Assembly (NCBI GenBank): GCA_016764835.1
Contig: JAESRD010000256.1
Location: 1-6,819, forward strand
DNA length: 6,819 nt
Reading direction: 5' to 3'
Source: Paracoccaceae bacterium
GTDB lineage: Bacteria; Pseudomonadota; Alphaproteobacteria; Rhodobacterales; Rhodobacteraceae
Shown here: positions 1-5,837 of the stretch, one piece after another
Position numbering within the stretch: the stretch's first letter is position 1
Layout of the letters: each line of letters begins with the position of its first letter
The notes under the pieces: generated by a model
What the model saw: the letters and a program-made list of their open reading frames with translations, nothing else
Told to the model about the DNA's origin: nothing
Databases searched by the model: none
Translations under genes and position numbers: made by a program

Positions 1-807
1 CTTGTGGCCGCCTTGCCGGGCGGGCGGTTTCCGGCCAGCCAACCCGCGCTGCTGGCCCTGCCGGGGATTGGCCCCTACACCGCCGCCGCGATAAGCACCA
101 TCGCGCATGACCAGGCAGCGACCGTGGTTGACGGCAACATTGAGCGGGTCATGGCGCGGCTGTTTGCGGTGCAAACCCCGCTGCCCGCCGCCAAAAAGCA
201 GCTATGGCAGTTGGCCGATGATCTTTCGCCGAAAATCCGCCCCGGCGACTATGCCCAAGCTCTGATGGACCTTGGCGCAACGGTTTGCACGCCCAAATCA
301 CCGCGCTGCACCTGCTGCCCGATAAGCACACAATGCCGGGCACGCGCCCAAGACTGCGCCGCCACCCTGCCCAAACGCAGCCCGAAAAAGCCCAAACCAA
401 CCCGGCATGGCCACGCTTATCTTGGCCAGCGCAGCGACGGCGCATGGCTGCTGGAGCGGCGCGTAGGTTCCGGCCTACTCGGCGGCATGCTGTGTTGGCC
501 TTGCAGCGAATGGCGCACTCTGCCGGCGCTAGCCGACACCTCTGATGAGGCCGCCAACAAGGCTCCCTCCAGCGCTGATTGGCCCGTCAACGCTGATTGG
601 CAAGACACGGGCGCGGTTATCCGCCACACATTCACACATTTTCATCTTGTTCTGAATATCGTTACTGCTGACCTGCCCCTTGGCACCAACCCGGCGCGCG
701 GCTTTTTCGTGCCCCACGCCGAATTTGACCCCTTCGCCCTGCCCAGCCTTATGCGCAAAGCCCACGCGGCGCTTCGCCCTGTTGAGCCCAAAGCAGCGGG
801 GGCGTAA
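1..807 (+). CDS. mutY: A/G-specific adenine DNA glycosylase MutY, C-terminal part (5' end outside window)
   Basis: Base-excision repair enzyme that removes adenine mispaired with 8-oxoguanine. The frame is open from base 1, so the start and the N-terminal catalytic Glu region lie upstream; compared with E. coli MutY roughly the first 100 residues are missing. Visible in order are the helix-hairpin-helix LPGIGPYTAAA (about bases 58-90), the catalytic-Asp segment VVDGNIERV, and the [4Fe-4S] ligands in a C-x6-C-x2-C-x5-C arrangement (CTPKSPRC...C...C). A NUDIX-like C-terminal domain follows, with FTHFHL at about 631-648. The F-T-H at 631-639 corresponds to the 8-oxoG-sensing F-S-H loop of E. coli MutY, with Thr in place of Ser. 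This loop separates MutY from endonuclease III. It stops at 805-807, 28 bp before alkB on the same strand, so readthrough into alkB is possible. Confidence 0.96.
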   Translation, partial: LVAALPGGRFPASQPALLALPGIGPYTAAAISTIAHDQAATVVDGNIERVMARLFAVQTPLPAAKKQLWQLADDLSPKIRPGDYAQALMDLGATVCTPKSPRCTCCPISTQCRARAQDCAATLPKRSPKKPKPTRHGHAYLGQRSDGAWLLERRVGSGLLGGMLCWPCSEWRTLPALADTSDEAANKAPSSADWPVNADWQDTGAVIRHTFTHFHLVLNIVTADLPLGTNPARGFFVPHAEFDPFALPSLMRKAHAALRPVEPKAAGA

Positions 808-830
808 GCTTTAACCAGCGAATTGATTTC

Positions 831-836
831 AAAGGA
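831..836 (+). promoter_or_regulatory. Shine-Dalgarno-like AAAGGA at the alkB start
   Basis: AAAGGA directly abuts or overlaps ATG 836, leaving no spacer for that codon. It sits 8 nt before the in-frame TTG at 845, a normal distance. An in-frame TGA at 824-826 limits the choice to these two codons. The site therefore favours TTG 845, giving a product that begins M-A-T-I-R. No other purine-rich motif is evident in the 28-bp gap after mutY. Confidence 0.5.
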
Positions 837-1999
837 TGCATCCCTTGGCGACAATTAGGCACAAACCGCGCCGCGATATCTCGCACTTTCTTGAAGCACT
901 GCCATTCTGGCTGTCGCTCCCGGTTATCCCCGTCGTGGCTATCGGCGCCTATTATGGCGGCTGGACGGTGCTCTTGGTGCCAATAACCGTCCTGTATCTT
1001 TACTCGGCGATCGACTTTTTCGCAGGTCTCAACTTCGCTGATGCCGACATCAACACCCCCGATTCTGCGCTTAAATGGTACCGGATGATCACCGTCATTT
1101 GGGGGCCAATGCAGTTTGTCACCATCTTTGGCAGCATTTATTATGTGACTACCAGCACCCATCTGGGCCTGCTCGAACAGCTCGGCCTATTCTTTGGTAT
1201 TGGCATTATGTCGGGCACAATCGGCATCGTTTATGCACATGAGCTAATGCACCAAAAACCCAAATGGGAGCGCTGGCTCGGCGATATTTTAATGTCGATG
1301 GCGCTCTATTCGCATTTTCGTTCCGAGCATTTGTTGGTGCATCACCGCTATGTTGGCACCCCGCGTGACAATGCAGCGGCGCGCTATAATGAAGGCTTTC
1401 ACCGCTTTTTCCCGCGGGTTGTGATCGGCAGCGCGGGGTCTGCGTTTCGGGCTGAGCGGGCGATGTTGGCGCGCAAGGGCCTGCATTGGAGCCACCGCAC
1501 CAACCCCTATTGGCGCTACGCCGCATTGCAGCTGGCTATGCTGGCACTGGCGGCGCTAATCGCCGGTTGGCTCGGGGTTTTGCTGTTTGTCACGCAGGCT
1601 TGCGTGGCAATCTGGCAGCTGGAGCTGGTCAATTATATGGAGCATTACGGGCTGACGCGACGCCACTTAGGCGATGGCCGTTATGAGCATGCGCAGCCGC
1701 ACCATTCGTGGAATTCAGCGCATATGGTTTCCAACTGGCTGATGATCAACCTTCAGCGCCATTCAGACCACCACCACCGCCCGGACCGGCGGTTTCCACT
1801 GTTGCAAAACCACGGGCCAGAGGCCGCACCGCAGTTGCCAATGGGCTATACTTATATGGGGCTGGTGGCGATGGTGCCGCCCTTGTGGCGGCGTAAGATG
1901 AACCCAAAAGTGCGCGCATGGCGGCGGCAATTTTACCCCGATATTGAGGATTGGAAACCCTATAATAAGGCGCGCAATCCCATGCCGAAAGGCTCTTAG
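836..1999 (+). CDS. alkB: Alkane 1-monooxygenase AlkB (membrane di-iron hydroxylase)
   Basis: Integral-membrane non-haem di-iron enzyme that hydroxylates the terminal carbon of n-alkanes using O2 and electrons from rubredoxin and rubredoxin reductase. The 387-residue product (from ATG 836) has all the histidine boxes of the family: HELMH at residues 135-139, EHLLVHH at 164-170, LQRHSDHH at 306-313, plus the AlkB-specific NYMEHYG at 266-272. Several hydrophobic segments flank them (near residues 25-65, 90-130 and 225-260), consistent with a six-helix inner-membrane protein. The first box reads HELMHQ instead of the more common HELGHK. NYxEHYG and LQRHSDHH argue for AlkB over xylene monooxygenase or fatty-acid desaturases. 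No rubredoxin gene or fused rubredoxin domain is visible, so the electron donor must be encoded elsewhere. The start is uncertain: TTG at 845 has better ribosome-binding-site spacing (384 residues). An in-frame TGA at 824-826 excludes longer forms. Confidence 0.95.
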   Translation: MHPLATIRHKPRRDISHFLEALPFWLSLPVIPVVAIGAYYGGWTVLLVPITVLYLYSAIDFFAGLNFADADINTPDSALKWYRMITVIWGPMQFVTIFGSIYYVTTSTHLGLLEQLGLFFGIGIMSGTIGIVYAHELMHQKPKWERWLGDILMSMALYSHFRSEHLLVHHRYVGTPRDNAAARYNEGFHRFFPRVVIGSAGSAFRAERAMLARKGLHWSHRTNPYWRYAALQLAMLALAALIAGWLGVLLFVTQACVAIWQLELVNYMEHYGLTRRHLGDGRYEHAQPHHSWNSAHMVSNWLMINLQRHSDHHHRPDRRFPLLQNHGPEAAPQLPMGYTYMGLVAMVPPLWRRKMNPKVRAWRRQFYPDIEDWKPYNKARNPMPKGS

Positions 2000-2037
2000 A
2001 CAGTGCCGAAAGGCTGTTAAAATAACGCCAAAGGTCT
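1983..2037 (+). repeat. Decayed 21-bp tandem duplication at the alkB 3' end
   Basis: TGCCGAAAGGCT occurs at 1983-1994 across the last alkB codons and again exactly 21 bp later at 2004-2015. Each copy is followed by a stop (TTAG, then GTTAA). A third, more degenerate copy (CGCCAAAGGTCT) begins at 2026. The pattern fits slippage duplication of the gene end. The second copy encodes the same P-K-G-C/S tail in the alkB frame but lies beyond the stop codon. Confidence 0.6.
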
Positions 2038-2049
2038 CGCCAAGAAAAC

Positions 2050-2084
2050 AAAAAAAGACCCTACTGTATTGCTACAGCAGGGCC
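2050..2084 (-). terminator. Rho-independent terminator of ccrM
   Basis: The arms 2059-2068 (CCCTACTGTA) and 2073-2082 (TACAGCAGGG) pair over 10 bp with one A-C mismatch around a 4-nt loop. The outer G2057-C2084 pair can add to the stem. On the minus strand the stem is followed by seven T residues (A tract 2050-2056). It lies about 72 nt past the ccrM stop. There is no T run in the plus direction, so it is not an obvious alkB terminator. Confidence 0.85.
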
Positions 2085-2155
2085 AGTTAGTGCAAGTGGC
2101 TAGGCCCGGAGGCTTCGCACCGTGCACCGGCGGTAAACTGTTGAATTTATTGAAA

Positions 2156-3347
<1,192 letters not shown>

Positions 3348-3349
<2 letters not shown>

Positions 3350-3986
3350 AGCGTGTTAGAAGTTTCTCTTGATACAAGATGTTGTGTACCGGCTTAAAGG
3401 AACGGCGATGATGTGGTGTCACGCCCAAAATTTTAAGCGCCTCGCGGTGTGCTTTTACGGGGTATCCGGCGTTTTTCTCCCAGCCATAGCCGGGATGCTG
3501 TTGCGCTAAACCCACCATTATTCTGTCGCGCCTTTGTTTAGCCATAATTGAGGCCGCAGCGATCGACACTGAGATGGCATCTCCGCCGATCAAAGGCAGG
3601 GCTTTGCAGGGCAGATCAGGCGGTATGCGGTTACCGTCTATGAGCGCCATATCCGGCGCTAGCTTCAGCCCGGCCACGGCGCGTTGCATGGCCAGCATTG
3701 ACGCCCAAAGGATGTTGATCTCGTCAATCTCGGCAACACTGGCCTCCGCCACACAATAGACCGCGTGTTCCATGATTTGCTCTTCGAGCACGGCGCGGCG
3801 TTTGGCGCTAAGTTTCTTGCTGTCATTTAGCCCTATTGGAATATGCGCCGGGTCAAGCACTACGGCGGCGGCAACCACCGGCCCGGCCAATGGCCCGCGC
3901 CCCACCTCATCAACCCCGCAAACCACACTAAACCCTTTGGCATGGGCGGATTTCTCATGGGCGTAGCTGGGGAGTGTTTTACTCAT
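3348..3986 (-). CDS. rnhB: Ribonuclease HII
   Basis: Cytoplasmic endonuclease that cleaves RNA in RNA-DNA hybrids and at single ribonucleotides embedded in DNA. From ATG 3986 the product has 212 residues, the usual length. The acidic active site is complete: D26 and E27 in GVDEVGRGPLAG, D117 in LIDGN, and D136 in GGDAISVSIAAASIMAK. The substrate-binding GRG (29-31) and the DSKKLS segment (55-60) are also present. The frame extends upstream to a GTG at 4025, but ATG 3986 is preferred because it matches the family N-terminus; its upstream GGGG (3990-3993) is a poor, close ribosome-binding site. The TGA stop at 3350-3348 overlaps a GANTC site of the putative ccrM promoter. No hairpin terminator is visible after it, so rnhB transcripts may run into ccrM. 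Confidence 0.95.
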
Positions 3987-4025
3987 GTGCCCCAGTGAAC
4001 AAGCCAGCGCGCCCGCTGCAAGCAC

Positions 4026-4074
4026 AAAAAAGCGGAGGACCCAAAAAGCGGAAGGCCATGTCCAGCCCTCCGCT
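4026..4074 (-). terminator. Rho-independent terminator with two alternative stems
   Basis: On the minus strand the arm 4074-4066 (AGCGGAGGG) can pair with 4055-4047 (CCTTCCGCT, one mismatch, 10-nt loop), followed by five T residues. It can also pair with a second copy, 4038-4031 (CCTCCGCT, perfect 8 bp, longer loop), followed by about six T residues. The AGCGGAGG / AGCGGAAGG duplication on the plus strand thus gives two consecutive stop positions. It closes the minus-strand gene 4157-4596 and separates it from rnhB, whose own promoter must then lie in about 3987-4040 or inside the terminator. Confidence 0.75.
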
Positions 4075-4089
4075 CTTCGGCAATGACAA

Positions 4090-4130
4090 CCGGTTCGTTC
4101 ACCGGGTCTTGGTGGCCGTTAGACCAAGAC
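4090..4130 (-). other. Two adjacent hairpins in the 3' untranslated region of the 4157-4596 gene
   Basis: GTCTTGGT (4106-4113) and ACCAAGAC (4123-4130) form a perfect 8-bp stem with a 9-nt loop. Directly abutting it, CCGGT (4090-4094) and ACCGG (4101-4105) form a 5-bp stem with a 6-nt loop. Neither is followed by a T run. On the minus strand they precede the terminator at 4026-4074, giving three hairpins in about 100 nt after the stop codon. This could be a processed 3'-end RNA or simply mRNA stabilisation. Confidence 0.5.
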
Positions 4131-4156
4131 AGGCCATCACCTCTGCTCGACCGAAT

Positions 4157-4596
4157 TTAATACCGATGGGCGCGGTAACCGACATTGCGCAAGCAGGTCG
4201 GATCAAACCCGCTCTCGAAACCGCCAGCCACACGCACTGTCACCGCACAGGACAGCGGCAAGCGGCCTGCAAGGGCATAATGTTGGGTCAAACAATCTGC
4301 GTTCAGCAACCGGCGCGGCCCGGTTGATGTTGAATAAACATGGGCGCAATGGCCGGGCATTAAGGCCCGCGTTGGCTGCTGCGGCGGATGGTACGGTTGG
4401 GGTGGCGGCGCAGTGTGTACACAACCGTCGGCTGGTTAGAGCCGCTGGAAATCGCCCCGGCAATGATTGCAACGGCGGCAACACCAAATATCGCCCTCGC
4501 GACATTATCACGGTCTATATCGGCCTGTGCTGGCGCGCCAATGCTGGCAAATGTCAGGGCAGTGGCGGCTGCGGCGGCTATAAGATGTTTGTTCAT
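4157..4596 (-). pseudogene. Secreted cysteine-repeat protein split by a frameshift
   Basis: ATG 4596 follows AGAGGA (about 4602-4608) at normal spacing and starts a signal peptide (MNKHLIAAAAATALTFASIGAPAQA, likely cut after about residue 25) and a short hydrophobic stretch. This frame stops at 4360-4362 after 78 residues. The -1 frame is open from 4435 to a TAA at 4157-4159. It reads through a Pro/Gln-rich linker (APPPQPYHPPQQP, about 4411-4373) into a domain made of two 33-residue repeats, each with P-x2-C-x17-C-L. The whole layout (signal peptide, linker, two disulfide-type repeats) matches a Rhodobacteraceae secreted family as I recall it, function unknown. A one-base loss between about 4411 and 4435 explains the break; the span of 440 nt is one short of a codon multiple. 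Internal re-initiation at ATG 4360 (TAATG overlap) would give a product without a signal peptide. A sequencing error is also possible. Confidence 0.75.
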
Positions 4597-4700
4597 GGCG
4601 TGGTCCTCTTATGGTGCCGCCCGCCTTGCGCTTAGTGCGATGGCTCAGACAGCGTGTACTGCAATGACCAAACACTCGCCCAAACCACCGTTTTTAGGCA

Positions 4701-4764
4701 ATATCACCGCGCTGATAGGTGATATCAGTCAAATCTGCCGCCATCAGCGGCGCTGATATTGACT
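4701..4764. promoter_or_regulatory. Operator-like dyad cluster in the divergent intergenic region
   Basis: The 200-bp gap between the divergent starts at 4596 and 4797 holds several symmetries. ATATCACC (4701-4708) is inverted as GGTGATAT (4718-4725). CTGATA (4712-4717) is inverted as TATCAG (4723-4728). ATCAGCGGCGCTGAT (4743-4757) is a 15-bp odd palindrome with perfect 7-bp arms. CTGATA recurs at 4753-4758, followed by TTGACT (4759-4764). This is typical of protein-binding sites. No convincing -35/-10 pair was found for either direction, and no ribosome-binding site precedes ATG 4797. The regulator encoded at 5047-5751 is a candidate ligand (inference). Confidence 0.45.
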
Positions 4765-4796
4765 ATCATCCCGCCGCGAATGCAGACTTAGCTCCT

Positions 4797-5075
4797 ATGA
4801 AACATACACTCGCCCTCACCTTTGCGCTTTTGCTTGCCAGCCCGGCAAGTGCGGCCTGCTATGCCGATTATAAGGCCAAACAAGACGCACCCCTGCGGCT
4901 GCATTACGGTGTGGCCGAGATAGACGGTGCCTGCACCATCACCAGCGCGACACAGCAATTGCGCAACGCTCTGGCCAGCGATGGCTGGCTGTTGTTAAAC
5001 GTATTGGGGCTCTTCGATGACGATGGGCTGGCCGAGAGGAGAGAAAGTGCAGCGCAATACTACCTCCGCTATTGA
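4797..5075 (+). CDS. Small secreted protein with two cysteines, function unknown
   Basis: 92 residues from ATG 4797, chosen because it begins directly with a signal peptide: Lys at residue 2, a hydrophobic core, and an A-S-A cleavage motif near residues 17-19. The mature part of about 72 residues starts A-C-Y-A-D-Y-K-A-K-Q-D and contains L-R-L-H-Y-G-V-A-E and G-W-L-L-L-N-V-L, and ends Y-Y-L-R-Y. C21 and C46 could form one disulfide in the periplasm. I recall similar small proteins in Rhodobacteraceae with the CYADYKAKQD and LRLHYGV signatures but know no function. No clear Shine-Dalgarno precedes the start. The last 29 bp overlap the start of the next gene, so the two are probably translationally coupled. 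The opposite strand upstream also encodes a secreted protein. Confidence 0.85.
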   Translation: MKHTLALTFALLLASPASAACYADYKAKQDAPLRLHYGVAEIDGACTITSATQQLRNALASDGWLLLNVLGLFDDDGLAERRESAAQYYLRY

Positions 5076-5751
5076 GGCACGCCAAACCGGCACAAGGATC
5101 GTCAATTACGGCATCGCCGCGATCGTTTTGATCCTGCTGCTGGCCGCTGTGCTGCTGTTTCTCAACCTACCCGACGCCAACGCGTTTAATCTGCGGGTTG
5201 AGAGGTTGTTCATTGAGAATGACGACCTGACCACGCAGGCCGAGATCAAACTGCTTGAAATCCTCGCCCAGTCAGGCACCGCCTTTTCTGACACATTGTC
5301 GAGCTACCGTTTTGTGATCTTCGTGCTGCTTGTCTTTGCCACGGCTTTGCTGGTCGCGGCTATCGCGTTCCTCGTCATGCTGATCACGCTTAACCGGCGC
5401 ATGGGCCAGATTGAGCGCAAGGGCATCGAGGTCAACTCGCTGCTGATCGCGCGAGAGCAAAACACAGTTTATCTCAATAACTTTGAGTTCAAGCTCACCG
5501 GGGCGGCGATTGAGACGCTATCGGTCTTAGCCGAAGCCCGGATGGATGATGAAGTGCTGACCGGCGCGCAGATCGAGGGCGTGATCTCAGGCCGTGACCC
5601 ATCAGACTGCGAAGAGGCCGCTGGGGCCACGCGGATCAAGCGCTTGCGTGACACGCTCGGCAACCAGATGATGAGCGAATTGCTGGTCAAAAACATCGCA
5701 CGGCGCGGCTATATGCTGGCGATTGATAAAGACGTGATCCAGATGGTTTAG
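5047..5751 (+). CDS. Two-helix membrane protein with C-terminal OmpR-like winged-helix domain
   Basis: 234 residues from GTG 5047, chosen for AGGAG (5037-5041) 5 nt upstream. ATG 5017 in the same frame lacks a comparable site. Two hydrophobic segments (about 19-40 and 88-115) flank a 47-residue loop. The basic N-terminus and the N-R-R after helix 2 place both ends in the cytoplasm and the loop in the periplasm. The C-terminal part (about 138-226) follows the OmpR/PhoB effector pattern: an L-x-x-F-x-F-x-L-T-G-A start, a helical region, then T-R-I-K-R-L-R-D-T-L-G as the likely recognition helix and V-K-N-I-A-R-R-G-Y-M-L as the wing. It would be a membrane-tethered transcriptional regulator in reverse order to ToxR/CadC, whose DNA-binding domain is N-terminal. 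No receiver domain is present. Co-translation with the secreted protein upstream suggests a sensor-ligand pair (inference). The winged-helix call comes from pattern recognition only. Confidence 0.8.
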   Translation: MQRNTTSAIEARQTGTRIVNYGIAAIVLILLLAAVLLFLNLPDANAFNLRVERLFIENDDLTTQAEIKLLEILAQSGTAFSDTLSSYRFVIFVLLVFATALLVAAIAFLVMLITLNRRMGQIERKGIEVNSLLIAREQNTVYLNNFEFKLTGAAIETLSVLAEARMDDEVLTGAQIEGVISGRDPSDCEEAAGATRIKRLRDTLGNQMMSELLVKNIARRGYMLAIDKDVIQMV

Positions 5752-5757
5752 AGCATT

Positions 5758-5837
5758 GGTCCGGTGGGCTGGAGCATCTAAATTGGTGGTCCGTTGAGGC
5801 GGACCATCTTAAATTAGCCGCCCGTTGAGGCGGGCAG
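5758..5837. repeat. About 30-bp imperfect tandem repeats (three units)
   Basis: Unit 1 starts GGTCCGGTGGGCTGGAGCAT at 5758 and unit 2 starts GGTCCGTTGAGGCGGACCAT at 5788, an offset of 30 bp with about 20 of 27 positions identical. Unit 3 (about 5819-5837) shares CCGTTGAGGCGG exactly with unit 2 at an offset of 31 bp. Unit 3 lies within the last codons of the capsule gene (N-G-R-L-I), so the array runs from the intergenic gap into coding sequence. It may reflect duplication of a terminator hairpin. Confidence 0.65.
5787..5806. terminator. Hairpin between convergent genes, possible bidirectional terminator
   Basis: TGGTCCG (5787-5793) and CGGACCA (5800-5806) form a perfect 7-bp GC-rich stem with loop TTGAGG, 35 bp past the stop of the winged-helix gene. 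On the plus strand it is followed by TCTTAAATT, only a weak U-run. A second hairpin with the same loop, GCCCG/CGGGC (5820-5835), follows and is trailed by GTGATTTT on the plus strand. The pair could stop the plus-strand operon, and the first could also serve the converging capsule gene. Confidence 0.45.

Noticed and set aside
3987..4025. Longer rnhB form from GTG 4025
   Set aside because: It has no ribosome-binding site and adds 13 residues beyond the normal RNase HII N-terminus; ATG 3986 gives the family length.
4362..4435. Programmed -1 frameshifting in the split secreted-protein gene
   Set aside because: No X-XXY-YYZ slippery heptamer is visible in the overlap of the two frames; an indel is simpler.
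4759..4787. TTGACT at 4759-4764 as a -35 for the 4797 operon
   Set aside because: The sequence 16-19 nt downstream (GCAGACTTA region) is a poor -10 and would start transcription almost at the ATG.
5017..5046. ATG 5017 as the start of the winged-helix gene
   Set aside because: It would overlap the upstream gene by 59 bp without a clear Shine-Dalgarno, whereas GTG 5047 has AGGAG at 5-nt spacing.
5758..5837. CRISPR array
   Set aside because: The repeats are imperfect, contiguous without spacers, and extend into a coding sequence.
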